A stretch of 64,000 nt of DNA from Desulforamulus ferrireducens (GTDB lineage: Bacteria; Bacillota; Desulfotomaculia; Desulfotomaculales; Desulfotomaculaceae). Both the position numbers and the translations under genes were made by a program. The notes beneath the pieces were generated by a model. That model searched no databases and had not been told where the DNA came from. It saw only the letters and a list, made by a program, of their open reading frames with translations. Below are positions 7,724 through 15,189 of this stretch, piece by piece (within the stretch, counting starts at the first letter, position 1; every line of letters begins with the position of its first letter). The DNA is taken from assembly GCF_002005145.1 (NCBI RefSeq), contig NZ_CP019698.1, positions 1,302,001 to 1,366,000 of the forward strand, given 5' to 3'.

Positions 7724-9223
7724 TTATCCTAATAAAATATCCTTGACGGCATCCTTTAATTTGTCCTTTTCAATAACCTGCCGATGCAGCACAGGTTTTT
7801 TATCCAAATCCCTCAGCCCCTGCGGTATGGGCCACTGGGTGAAGGTGGACAAGTCTTGTAGTAGGGAGAACTCGTTCCTGCCAGTCACCTGATCTTCTCC
7901 CAGCACAGCCTTGGCCACACTGCCATTAAATTTAAAGGGGCTGGCCGTGGAGGCTACTACGGTATAAGTGTTGTCGTCGGTAGCCTGACGATACTTGTGC
8001 AGCACTCGTACCGCCACGGCGGTATGGGTATCCAGAAGATACCGCTGCTTATGCCAGGTTTCCTCAATGGTTTGGAGGGTTTCTTGATCATCAGCGAAGT
8101 CTGACCAGAAATGTTCTTGCACTTTGGCGAAGGTGTTGGTATCCACTGTATAGCTTCCTGCGGTTTTTAACTGTGTCATCCAATGGCTAACTTGTTCCCC
8201 CTGTCGGTTGGTCAGCTCATAGAGCAACCGTTCCAAGTTGCTGGAAATCAAGATATCCATGGAAGGGGAGAGGGTCTTTAAAAATTCCCTGTTACGATTG
8301 TAGGTGCCGGTTTGGATAAAATCGGTTAAGACGTTATTTGCATTGGCGGCACAGATTAGTTTGTTAACTGGTAAGCCCATCTTTTTGGCATAAAAGCCCG
8401 CTAAGATATTGCCAAAATTACCCGTGGGAACCACAAAGTTGATCCTTTCACCGGCTCTAATTGTTCCAGTCTTTAACAGGTCGGCGTAGGCGGAAAAATA
8501 ATAAATAATCTGAGGCACCAGGCGCCCCCAGTTAATTGAGTTGGCAGAGGAAAGGCGGAAACCCTGGTTGGCTAAGAGTTGAGCAAACTCCCCATCGCCA
8601 AAGACTTGCTTAACTCCACTTTGGGCATCATCAAAATTGCCTTGCACCGCCACAACATGAACATTTTTTCCTTCCTGGGTGGTCATTTGTAGTTTTTGCA
8701 CTTCACTTACACCCTGTTCTGGATAAAAGACAATAATCCGTGTACCAGGAATATTAGCAAAGCCCTCTAAGGCTGCTTTGCCTGTGTCCCCTGAGGTGGC
8801 TACCAAAATAACAATCTCGGCCTTTTCTCCTGTTTTAGCCAAAGCCCGAACTAAAAACTGAGGTAAAATTTGCAGGGCCATATCTTTAAAGGCACAGGTT
8901 GGGCCATGCCAAAGCTCAAGTATGGATGTATCAGAAGTAAAAGCCTTCACCGGGGCGATCTCCGGGGTAGCAAATTTGTTAGGATGATAGGCAGCGTTGA
9001 CACATTGGTCAATCTCTGACGGTGTGAAATCAGTTAAAAAATGCTGTAGAATAAAGGCCGCCCTTTCTGTATAGGAAAGGGAAGTAAGCTTCTCTAGATC
9101 TATGTTGGAGATACTAACCTCATCTGTGGGGACATATAACCCGCCGTCAGGGGCAATTCCCTGTTTAATTGCTTCGGCAGAGGAAACAGCAACTTCATTG
9201 CCTCTGGTGCTGATATACTGCAT
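7724..9223 (-). CDS. thrC: Threonine synthase
   Basis: A 499-aa PLP enzyme converting O-phosphohomoserine to threonine in the cytoplasm. The N-terminus MQYISTRGNEVAVSSAEAI and APDGGLYVP are typical of the long (ThrC class with N-terminal extension) form. The PLP-lysine motif is HGPTCAFKDMALQ near residue 110, the phosphate-binding/Gly-rich segment is LVATSGDTGKAAL near 143, and FVVPTGNFGNILAG lies near 270. ATG follows AGGAGGCC. No hom or thrB neighbour is present, so it appears monocistronic. A palindrome (9242-9257) just upstream could be an operator. Confidence 0.95.
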   Translation of the reverse strand: MQYISTRGNEVAVSSAEAIKQGIAPDGGLYVPTDEVSISNIDLEKLTSLSYTERAAFILQHFLTDFTPSEIDQCVNAAYHPNKFATPEIAPVKAFTSDTSILELWHGPTCAFKDMALQILPQFLVRALAKTGEKAEIVILVATSGDTGKAALEGFANIPGTRIIVFYPEQGVSEVQKLQMTTQEGKNVHVVAVQGNFDDAQSGVKQVFGDGEFAQLLANQGFRLSSANSINWGRLVPQIIYYFSAYADLLKTGTIRAGERINFVVPTGNFGNILAGFYAKKMGLPVNKLICAANANNVLTDFIQTGTYNRNREFLKTLSPSMDILISSNLERLLYELTNRQGEQVSHWMTQLKTAGSYTVDTNTFAKVQEHFWSDFADDQETLQTIEETWHKQRYLLDTHTAVAVRVLHKYRQATDDNTYTVVASTASPFKFNGSVAKAVLGEDQVTGRNEFSLLQDLSTFTQWPIPQGLRDLDKKPVLHRQVIEKDKLKDAVKDILLG

Positions 9224-9241
9224 AATGGCCTCCTAAGATTG

Positions 9242-9257
9242 ATGTAAATACTTACAT
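9242..9257. promoter_or_regulatory. Palindrome ATGTAA-atac-TTACAT upstream of thrC
   Basis: A perfect 6-bp inverted repeat about 19 bp before the thrC start codon. This form suits a GntR-like or other dimeric repressor. No regulator can be named. Confidence 0.3.
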
Positions 9258-9407
9258 TAAACTATAAAATCCCTCATTAGTAAAGCTAAGAAAGACAAGT
9301 ATACACGGAGAACGGATTGGTAAGTTAATTTAGTGTTCCTATTAGTTCGCTAACCGTACTGTTCAGTATTTTGATAATTTTAACAAATATCTTCTAATTA
9401 CAACATC

Positions 9408-9425
9408 TTGTGAAATGCTTCACAA
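9408..9425. promoter_or_regulatory. CRP/FNR/HcpR-type operator, perfect dyad
   Basis: TTGTGA-aatgct-TCACAA is a perfect 6-6-6 palindrome of the CRP/FNR-superfamily type. It overlaps the -35 box of the promoter at 9419-9447 that drives a 35-aa ORF. Overlap with -35 is compatible with class II activation or with repression. Confidence 0.65.
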
Positions 9426-9447
9426 TCCGTGCGCGGCTTGCTATAAT
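9419..9447 (+). promoter_or_regulatory. Sigma-A promoter with extended -10 for the 35-aa ORF
   Basis: TTCACA (9419-9424), 17-bp spacer, TATAAT (9442-9447) preceded by TGC, an extended -10. The same TGCTATAAT occurs at 12060 and 14925. Confidence 0.75.
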
Positions 9448-9496
9448 GTGATCAATAAAAAGAACAATAATATGAACAATAAAAGGAGGAGATACT

Positions 9497-9604
9497 ATGA
9501 TGCGTGATGTCATGACATTACTGTGGAATAACCCCAACTACTTTATAGATCGAGTCAAAGAAATGATGAAAGGTCCCGCTAAAAAAACTCTTTTAGTACC
9601 CTAA
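9497..9604 (+). CDS. Small 35-aa protein of unknown function
   Basis: A short gene with every signal of expression: strong promoter, CRP/FNR-type operator, AAAAGGAGGAG ribosome-binding site 6 bp before ATG, and a terminator just after it. The product begins MMRDVMTLLWNNPNYF and ends KKTLLVP. It has an amphipathic central helix and a basic C-terminal half with no transmembrane segment. I do not recognise the family. Its isolated, tightly controlled transcription unit suggests a stress or metabolic-switch peptide, by inference only. Confidence 0.6.
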   Translation: MMRDVMTLLWNNPNYFIDRVKEMMKGPAKKTLLVP

Positions 9605-9632
9605 AAGCCAATTAAATAAGAGGCCTAAAGGG

Positions 9633-9666
9633 CAGCGCTACACATGATATGTGCAGTGCTTTTTTT
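9633..9666 (+). terminator. Intrinsic terminator after the 35-aa ORF
   Basis: AGCGCTACACAT-gat-ATGTGCAGTGCT forms a 12-bp stem with one mismatch and one G-T pair, followed by seven T. Confidence 0.85.
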
Positions 9667-9781
9667 CTTTTATAGGGTCAAAAAATTGTCTTAAATTCAA
9701 GTATTTCTCCGGTTCATTTTGACATAAAATTCGTCTATTATATGTATGTAGGAAAAATTTTTTTTAGGAAGGAAGAATAGC

Positions 9782-10075
9782 ATGCTAGGTTTTATCAAAT
9801 CATTTATCCAGAAGATCAAGGACAAGCTGCAGGCTAGATATCAACAAAAAATGATTAAAGAAATATCCGAAAATATGACTCCGGTGACTGGCACCATTAT
9901 TTATTTAGAGAAATATACCAAGGGTAAATATAAGTATAAAATTCTTGTTAAATCTACGGCCAATCAGACTGTCATGTTAAAGATTAAAAAGAAAGATAAG
10001 ATTATACTAAAACAAGGTGACAGAGTACACGGCTACTATGATAAGGAAAGAACTGCACTACTTGAAGTGGCCTAG
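9782..10075 (+). CDS. Hypothetical basic 97-aa protein
   Basis: An unrecognised small Lys-rich protein. The N-terminal third is an amphipathic basic helix (MLGFIKSFIQKIKDKLQARY), and the rest alternates short beta-type segments (GTIIYLEKYTKGKYKYKILV, then MLKIKKKDKIILKQGDRVHGYY) that resemble a small OB/SH3-like barrel. AGGAAGGAAG precedes the ATG. A TTGACA box lies at 9719-9724 with only a poor -10. It has its own terminator and is therefore monocistronic. No function can be assigned. Confidence 0.7.
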   Translation: MLGFIKSFIQKIKDKLQARYQQKMIKEISENMTPVTGTIIYLEKYTKGKYKYKILVKSTANQTVMLKIKKKDKIILKQGDRVHGYYDKERTALLEVA

Positions 10076-10094
10076 TATTAAAACCAAATGTGCG

Positions 10095-10117
10095 ACCCCT
10101 GGGTAACCAGGGGTTTT
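10095..10117 (+). terminator. Intrinsic terminator after the 97-aa ORF
   Basis: ACCCCTGG-gtaa-CCAGGGGT perfect 8-bp hairpin followed by TTT. Confidence 0.85.
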
Positions 10118-10233
10118 GCTTTGCCTAATATTGGATTGTCTACACACGTCACCCTTTAGAGCGTTTAACAATAAAATGTACAAAATTCCTCTGTTTATTG
10201 CTATAGACATACAGCCAGTTGGGAGGTGATCAC

Positions 10234-10848
10234 TTGCAGGATCCTATTAATAAAATCTGGGACATGGTAGATGAGGTAGTGGAAGAAAACCTTGAGCTTT
10301 TTCTAGAAGATGAATTAGAAGGAAAGGACTGGGCAAGTAATTTTGAGTCGATATTAGAGGATTCGTCCGATGATGTCAATTATGAGGAAGAATTTGGCGA
10401 GACAAACCATAGTGCCACTGAGGACGATTGGGATGAACCGCAGGATAAGGACATGGATTATTGGCTTAATGAGTTTGAAAATATTTTAGAAGAGGAAAAA
10501 CCCCCTACCCTTCAAGGAGCAGAGCCATCCCAAAGTCGCTTGCCTTTGCTTTTGGGAGGGGGCGGTATTATCTTGCTGGGGCTGGTTACCAGTGTTACAG
10601 TGCTCGTCCGGCTGAAAAAAGGAAGGCGTTTCTATGCTTTACCAGTGGTTGAGGAGGAGCCGGTGGAAGTGGAGGCTGAAGTACCACCCACTGAGCCAGC
10701 AGCCAAGAAAATACCTCCAGTACCTTTACTACAGGGACCGCTGTTCATGTTGAACCAACTTGCGCAGTGTTTATTGGGACCATTTATGGGGCCATTAACC
10801 GGAGGTAGACATGAGAAACATGATCATCCAATTGGATTACGTGGTTAA
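10234..10848 (+). CDS. Hypothetical single-pass membrane protein with acidic N-terminal region
   Basis: A 204-aa protein I do not recognise. The first 95 residues are strongly acidic (Asp/Glu/Trp-rich, with a repeated WxxNFESILE / WLNEFENILEEE phrase). One hydrophobic segment (LPLLLGGGGIILLGLVTSVTVLV, about 102-124) is followed by a basic stop-transfer RLKKGRR, then a Glu/Pro-rich tail. The longest frame begins at 10219, but GGGAGGTGAT is centred just before the TTG at 10234, so that is the likely start. Its end overlaps the next gene by 38 bp, which implies translational coupling with the methyltransferase-like gene. Confidence 0.6.
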   Translation: MQDPINKIWDMVDEVVEENLELFLEDELEGKDWASNFESILEDSSDDVNYEEEFGETNHSATEDDWDEPQDKDMDYWLNEFENILEEEKPPTLQGAEPSQSRLPLLLGGGGIILLGLVTSVTVLVRLKKGRRFYALPVVEEEPVEVEAEVPPTEPAAKKIPPVPLLQGPLFMLNQLAQCLLGPFMGPLTGGRHEKHDHPIGLRG

Positions 10849-11617
10849 TCCAGAGCCCCGTTATGGTTATGGCAAACCACCCCATCCGGAATTAACTGCC
10901 ATTATCAATGGTAATTGTCAGGTTTACGAGGAAAATCTTCAACATTTTTTGCAATATCAAGACTTTTATCGCGGGATTGCCAGAACCCCGGCAGCCACTG
11001 AACCAGGTTGGCTCAATGGTTGGCTGCCTGGTCTTGATTCTCTGGCCATCTATGGATTTCTGGTCAAACATAATCCCCAGCACTACTTTGAAATAGGCTC
11101 AGGAAACTCAACTAAATTTGCCCGCCGGGCTATTACTGACCATAGCTTAAGAACCAGGATTACCTCCTTCGACCCCCATCCCCGGGCAGAGATTGACAGC
11201 CTTTGTGAGCGAGTTATCCGTCAGCCGGTGGAGAATACTGACCTGACAATTTTCCAAGAACTGGCGGCGGGAGATATCCTCTTTGTGGATCACTCCCATC
11301 GCTCTTTTATGAATTCCGATGCTACAGTGGTCTTTTTGGAAATTTTACCCCGGTTAAAGCCAGGTGTGTTGGTAGAATTCCATGATATACTATTGCCCTT
11401 TGATTATCCACCGGAGTGGCGGCACAGGTATTACAATGAGCAATATCTTTTAGCCTGCTACCTGCTGGCAGAGGGGAATAAATTTGAGATTATCCTACCT
11501 AATTTTTTCATTAGCCGTCATTACCAGTTAAGCAAAATCCTTGCGCCCCTTTGGGAGACTCCAGAATTGCAGGGTGTAGAAAAGCACGGCAGTTCCTTCT
11601 GGATTAGAACAAAATAG
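10811..11617 (+). CDS. Class I SAM-dependent methyltransferase-like protein (Methyltransf_24 type)
   Basis: A 268-aa cytoplasmic protein. The SAM-binding motif I is FEIGSGNSTKFARRA near residue 92, the acidic post-I loop is SFDPHPRAEID near 119, and ILFVDHSHRSF near 155 is the motif IV region. The histidine/Asp-rich segment VEFHDILLPFDYP near 195 is typical of the Methyltransf_24 group found in surface-polysaccharide and flagellar glycan loci. The acceptor is unknown. ACCGGAGGTAG lies just before ATG 10811, inside the end of the previous gene. Confidence 0.75.
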   Translation: MRNMIIQLDYVVNPEPRYGYGKPPHPELTAIINGNCQVYEENLQHFLQYQDFYRGIARTPAATEPGWLNGWLPGLDSLAIYGFLVKHNPQHYFEIGSGNSTKFARRAITDHSLRTRITSFDPHPRAEIDSLCERVIRQPVENTDLTIFQELAAGDILFVDHSHRSFMNSDATVVFLEILPRLKPGVLVEFHDILLPFDYPPEWRHRYYNEQYLLACYLLAEGNKFEIILPNFFISRHYQLSKILAPLWETPELQGVEKHGSSFWIRTK

Positions 11618-11625
11618 TCAGCAGC

Positions 11626-11667
11626 GGGAGTGTCGCATTACCGCAGTTTTGCGACACTCCCTTGTTT
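11626..11667 (+). terminator. Intrinsic terminator after the methyltransferase-like gene
   Basis: Perfect 12-bp stem GGGAGTGTCGCA/TGCGACACTCCC followed by TTGTTTT; a member of the TGTCGC terminator family. Confidence 0.88.
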
Positions 11668-12038
11668 TAGGTCTTAGGGCATAAGCCTAAGCCTTAAGCC
11701 ATAGGCCATTTTTAGAGCTTACCTCTCCATGGTAGCGGTTTAAACACCGGAGGGGGCACGGGCAAAAACCCTGCAAAACTCCCCCAGTTGCTTCGCGCCA
11801 GCCCCTCGGCGGGGTGCTCCGATAATCCCATCTCCAGGGGAATGTGCTTGACAATCTGCTCTGCCGCAGTAGCAGGGAATTGGATTTGCGGCCGGTAACA
11901 GGCAGTGGTGGATTTCTTTTTCACGGAAAAACCGTACTATGTTTTCTGGCGGCTGCCAAAGTGGCCGCATCCTGGCGATCCTACCCTCTTTTATTTGCAA
12001 TATTTCCACAATTATGAACAATTTTCTTAAATCATGCA
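11668..12038. repeat. Intergenic region with heptamer-like repeat and palindromic repeat copy 1
   Basis: No gene seen. 11670-11712 holds degenerate TTAGGC/AAGCC repeats. About 11714-11860 holds a REP-like unit with ACTCCCCCAGTTGCTTCGCG, a GGGGTGCTCC segment and CCAGGGGAATGTGCTTG. It matches the copies at 47650 (same orientation) and 34278 (opposite orientation). The rest up to the promoter at 12039 shows nothing I can identify. Confidence 0.6.
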
Positions 12039-12068
12039 TTGTAAATACCACAGTTACCGTGCTATAAT
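12039..12068 (+). promoter_or_regulatory. Sigma-A promoter for the c-di-GMP riboswitch transcript
   Basis: TTGTAA (12039-12044), 18-bp spacer and an extended -10, TGCTATAAT, ending at 12068. Confidence 0.65.
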
Positions 12069-12103
12069 GCCATTGTAATGAAATAATTCATTATATCTGC
12101 AAA

Positions 12104-12228
12104 GGGCAAACTTAACGAAAGTTAAGGGCGCAAAGCCACGGGTCTAAGGAGAAATGCTATGACAGCCGGGTTGCCAGGTGAAGAAGGATTGTCTTCTTTG
12201 CTCCCTGGGTTTGCCCTGGGGTTTTTTG
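12104..12228 (+). promoter_or_regulatory. Cyclic di-GMP-I (GEMM) riboswitch with terminator
   Basis: The aptamer at 12104-12175 shows the GEMM-I core: GGGCAAAC, a GNRA-type stem-loop (TTAACGAAAGTTAA), GGGCGCAAAGCCACGGG-TCTAAGG, ATGACAGCCGGGTTGCC. This order is diagnostic. The expression platform ends in CCCTGGG-tttg-CCCTGGG (12203-12220, one mismatch) followed by six T. TTTGCCC there is complementary to the aptamer's own 5' GGGCAAA, so alternative pairing could couple ligand binding to termination. It controls the downstream motility-type gene and perhaps the glycosyltransferase behind it. Confidence 0.93.
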
Positions 12229-12278
12229 TTTCCAGGGTCGTGGATTGACAATTGCCAATAGCTAAGGGGGTATCAGGA

Positions 12279-12467
12279 ATGGATATTGCTGCCATGTCAA
12301 CAATGCTTTCACAAAGTAGGGTTAGAGAAGCAGCGGGGATTATGCTCTTGGATAAAGTAATAGATACAGCTAAAGAAAACGGTGAGGCACTTAATCAACT
12401 TATCACCGATGCACAGGTGCCTGTTTATCAACCCCATTTAGGGAAATATATTGATAAGTATGCTTAA
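12279..12467 (+). CDS. yjfB: YjfB-family putative motility protein
   Basis: A 62-aa protein with the pattern of the YjfB putative-motility family: MDIAAMSTMLSQSRVREAAG, then helical IMLLDKVIDTAKENGEAL, and a short tail. ATG 12279 is chosen because AAGGGGG lies 8 bp upstream; a longer TTG start at 12252 has no such signal. It lies directly behind a c-di-GMP-I riboswitch, which fits a role in the sessile/motile switch. Molecular function in the family is not established. Confidence 0.8.
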   Translation: MDIAAMSTMLSQSRVREAAGIMLLDKVIDTAKENGEALNQLITDAQVPVYQPHLGKYIDKYA

Positions 12468-12470
12468 GGA

Positions 12471-12506
12471 GAGAGGTCCGGGCTTTGCTACCCGGGTCTC
12501 TTTTTC
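12471..12506 (+). terminator. Intrinsic terminator after yjfB
   Basis: AGAGGTCCGGG/CCCGGGTCTCT forms an 11-bp stem with two G-T pairs, then TTTTC. Confidence 0.8.
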
Positions 12507-12599
12507 TTTTGTTTGGCAACCAAGCAGTTGCAACTTATCCCTTTTCCTTTCATATCTTTACAAGAGAGTGAGGATTAATGAAAGGAAGTGTTGCTGGGC

Positions 12600-13877
12600 A
12601 TGGTGGAAAATGGCAGTAATCAGGAACAGGGGGCATGGATTAATCAGATCTGTGTGACTGATCTTAATAAAATACTGGCTGCGGCCAGGGACTTAGAGCA
12701 ACTGATGACAGCCGCTGAGGCTGAAGCGATATTAAAGGTACTGTTACCAATGATGCAGACCATGACTAAGTTTACCAAGGAGATAGGGGAGTTACAAAGT
12801 AAGGGTTTTTATCGGGAACTAACCCTGGCAGTAATTTTTGACCCTTTAAATACCTTCATGGAGGTTATTTCCCGTGGGGAGGTTAAGGAAGCAGCTCAAC
12901 TGGTGCTCAGGAGTATAGTGCCTGTGCTGGAGGATTGGCAGCGGAGTTTAAACATTACCCCGGTGGTGGGATTAATTTTTAGTAAGGACCGAGCCATGCA
13001 GCTAGATGCTACGTTACGTTCTTATTATTTACATTGTCAAGATCCTCAGCTGGCAGAACTAAAGGTATTGTATTTAGCCAGCAGTGAACAACACAGGCAG
13101 CAATACCAAGTGTTGCAGCAGGATTATCCAGAGGTTAGCTTTATTGCAGAAAAGGACTTTAAGGCACAAACCTTGGAGTTAATGAACAACCACCAATACG
13201 TTCTCTTTCTGGTGGATGATAACCTTTTTGTGCGGGACTTTTCTCTGCAACCTATGCTTGATGCGTTAATCAAATATCCAGATGCCATTGGTTTTTCCTT
13301 CCGCCTGGGTTGGAATGCAGTGTACTGTTATACCCATAACTGTCAGCAAAAGGTGCCGGCATTTAAAGAGATTGAAAATGGTATGATCACCTATGATTGG
13401 ACCCAAGGGGAGCATGATTTCGGTTATCCCTTAGAAATATCCAGCTCGCTCTACCGTCTCTCTGACCTCAAACCGATTTTACAACAACTTTCCTACTCTA
13501 ACCCCACCACCCTGGAAGGACTTCTTTCTCTGCGGAAGGATAACTTTGCCCATTGTAAAAATCTAATGTGCAATAAATATACCATTACCTTCTGTGTCCC
13601 TGTAAATCGTGTTCAGGAGGTTAATGCCAATGATTGCGGCAGAATTTTTGCTTACTCCAGCGAGGAGTTAAGTGAAAAGTTCCAACAGGGTTACCGTATT
13701 GATGTGGAAAGATACAAAAATTACCTGCCCATGGCCTGCCATGAAGAAGTGGAATTACATTTTGTTCAGATTGCTAAAAAACTTCCTCCAGTAACTAACC
13801 AGGCAAAGCTGGTCACTGCCCAGGCAGAGGTTACCAAGGTAGAAGTTATTAACAATGTAAACTTAAGGAAGCTATAA
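12600..13877 (+). CDS. GT-A-like glycosyltransferase with helical N-terminal extension
   Basis: A 425-aa protein. Residues 1-120 are helical and unassigned. A nucleotide-sugar-binding GT-A-like fold appears to begin at PVVGLIFSKDRAMQLDATLRSY (about 125) and contains a DDN motif (LFLVDDNLFVRDF near 207) in the position of the metal-binding DXD. After residue 215 come FSFRLGWNAVYCY and a Cys/His-containing stretch. It probably adds sugar to a surface protein or glycan; donor and acceptor unknown. The frame opens at GTG 12588, but AAGGAAG suits TTG 12591 or ATG 12600 better; I give the ATG and regard the start as unsettled. Confidence 0.6.
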   Translation: MVENGSNQEQGAWINQICVTDLNKILAAARDLEQLMTAAEAEAILKVLLPMMQTMTKFTKEIGELQSKGFYRELTLAVIFDPLNTFMEVISRGEVKEAAQLVLRSIVPVLEDWQRSLNITPVVGLIFSKDRAMQLDATLRSYYLHCQDPQLAELKVLYLASSEQHRQQYQVLQQDYPEVSFIAEKDFKAQTLELMNNHQYVLFLVDDNLFVRDFSLQPMLDALIKYPDAIGFSFRLGWNAVYCYTHNCQQKVPAFKEIENGMITYDWTQGEHDFGYPLEISSSLYRLSDLKPILQQLSYSNPTTLEGLLSLRKDNFAHCKNLMCNKYTITFCVPVNRVQEVNANDCGRIFAYSSEELSEKFQQGYRIDVERYKNYLPMACHEEVELHFVQIAKKLPPVTNQAKLVTAQAEVTKVEVINNVNLRKL

Positions 13878-13927
13878 AAAAGACAAGAAATGTGAATTCT
13901 ATACTTACTTATAAGAGTAAGGAGGGA

Positions 13928-14059
13928 ATGACCATCAGTAAAAAGCTAAAATCATTGGATGATGGTAAACACAAGGCGAGACCCAAACTAAGTAAAGATA
14001 AAAAATCAAATAAACCCGCTCTCACCAATAGCCCCGGAGATGTTCATTTCAATCCTTAA
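13928..14059 (+). CDS. Small basic 43-aa protein of unknown function
   Basis: AAGGAGGG lies just before ATG. The product is very Lys-rich (MTISKKLKSLDDGKHKARPK, then KLSKDKKSNK) with a Pro/Asn tail, and looks intrinsically disordered. It is followed by a terminator. It may be a small spore- or nucleic-acid-associated protein, but I do not recognise it. Confidence 0.45.
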   Translation: MTISKKLKSLDDGKHKARPKLSKDKKSNKPALTNSPGDVHFNP

Positions 14060-14118
14060 ATAAAAATAACGCCTGCGTTAGGAGCGGTCAGATAGGGATT
14101 TATAATTCCTAAAAAATT

Positions 14119-14155
14119 CGGCATAGTCGTTGATATTCGGCTATGCCGTTTTTTT
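14119..14155 (+). terminator. Intrinsic terminator before the mobile island
   Basis: CGGCATAG/CTATGCCG (14119-14126/14141-14148) followed by seven T. Confidence 0.88.
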
Positions 14156-14225
14156 GTTTATTTTGGTAAGTCAATAGCGCCAATGCAGTTATAAAAAATT
14201 TGAATCCGCTGGGTTCTGCGGCCAT

Positions 14226-14650
14226 CTACCTTTTCGCCTTGAATACTATAATTTTGTCAATGAACTCTCTAATAATTTCTGCATCCAATTCTGTAATTTC
14301 TGTGTACTTTTTAACCAGTGCCAAAAAGCGGTCGGTATTGAGGTACTGTTCATTTGCTGTATCAATGGTATGCTTTAATTTGGTTATCCTTTCTTCCAGC
14401 GCCTTCTGCTCGGCTTCATATTCAGCCGACATCTTGTAAAAACGCTCTTCGGGAATTTTGCCCATCACATTGTCTTCATATAGCTTTCGAATGATTTTGT
14501 CTATGTCAGCAATGCGAGTCTGTGCTTGTTCGTACTCCTTTTGACTTTGGCGGAGTTCTTTGGCAAGTTCCTTTTCTGAATTATTCATAACTATACGGAT
14601 GAATTCCTGTTCATGGTCTTTGGCAAAGGAGGTTACTATATAGCCCCTTA
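14226..14650 (-). pseudogene. Serine site-specific recombinase, C-terminal remnant
   Basis: The readable part ends as a long coiled coil ([31 protein letters not shown]) and the tail [17 protein letters not shown]. This is the C-terminal (DUF4368-like) region of large serine recombinases such as those of Tn916/Tn4451-type elements. The first Met is at 14588, but the same frame stays open upstream to about 14650 and reads [13 protein letters not shown], also recombinase-like. The resolvase catalytic domain and zinc ribbon are missing, so the gene is dead. It marks the left edge of the restriction-modification island. Confidence 0.75.
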
Positions 14651-14653
14651 AAA

Positions 14654-14693
14654 TAAAAAAACAGCCTGTCTATTTGCCAGAAAAGACGGCTGT
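14654..14693 (-). terminator. Leftward terminator inside the recombinase remnant boundary
   Basis: Read on the minus strand: ACAGCCGTC ... GACAGGCTGT with one bulge, then seven T. It lies 5' of the recombinase fragment and probably belonged to a lost gene, consistent with a deletion scar. Confidence 0.6.
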
Positions 14694-14924
14694 AATGCAT
14701 ATGCTTTTGCTCAAATTTGAGCGAAAGTGATATTTAGTTTAAGAAAGATTAATGTTATAACTTTGCCTTTGGTTTTACATATAGACTTACAGACTTTTTT
14801 GTCTAAAAGTATTTATTTGAATAAAAGAGAAAAATGAAAGGCATACACAACTATCATTATCTTTATTAACATTGTAAAATTAATTCACAAACACAGAATT
14901 ATCATGTTATTTTTGAAGAAAATG
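14694..14924. other. Gene-free AT-rich stretch before the RM operon
   Basis: Very AT-rich; no ORF or RNA motif seen. A weak dyad, TTTTGCTCAAATTTGAGCGAAA, sits near 14705-14726 (described as GCTCAAATTTGAGC, a perfect 14-bp palindrome) and could be an operator for the HTH regulator. Confidence 0.35.
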
Positions 14925-14933
14925 TGCTATAAT
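14925..14933 (+). promoter_or_regulatory. Extended -10 promoter of the restriction-modification operon
   Basis: TGCTATAAT with no good -35, as expected for an extended -10 promoter, 31 bp before the HTH gene. Confidence 0.55.
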
Positions 14934-14963
14934 GGAAAAAACATATATAAAGAGGTGACCAAG

Positions 14964-15185
14964 ATGACCGTTAGCTATAAAAAGCTTTGGAAATTGTTGA
15001 TAGACCGCGATATGAAGAAGAAAGATTTACAAGCTGCTGCGGGAATAAGTCCATCGTCAATTTCAAAGCTTTCTAAAAACGAATATGTCAGTATGGACGT
15101 TCTTGTAAAGGTTTGTACGGCGCTTGGCGTTGATTTTAAAGATATCATGGAATTAGTGCCAAATATGGTTGAAGAAAGGGAGTAG
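14964..15185 (+). CDS. Cro/CI-type (XRE) helix-turn-helix regulator
   Basis: A 73-aa DNA-binding protein with the HTH in [38 protein letters not shown], i.e. the helix pair DLQAAAGIS / SSISKLSKN (described in pieces). ATG 14964 follows AGAGGTGACC; the longer frame from 14904 lacks a start signal. It precedes hsdM by 4 bp, so it is probably the controller of the restriction-modification operon, timing expression or repressing it. Confidence 0.85.
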   Translation: MTVSYKKLWKLLIDRDMKKKDLQAAAGISPSSISKLSKNEYVSMDVLVKVCTALGVDFKDIMELVPNMVEERE

Positions 15186-15189
15186 AGTT

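Noticed and set aside
12578-12619. A 13-codon ORF (ATG 12578) as a leader peptide of the glycosyltransferase gene
   Set aside because: Short, no meaningful sequence, and the in-frame stop is close; chance is the simpler explanation.
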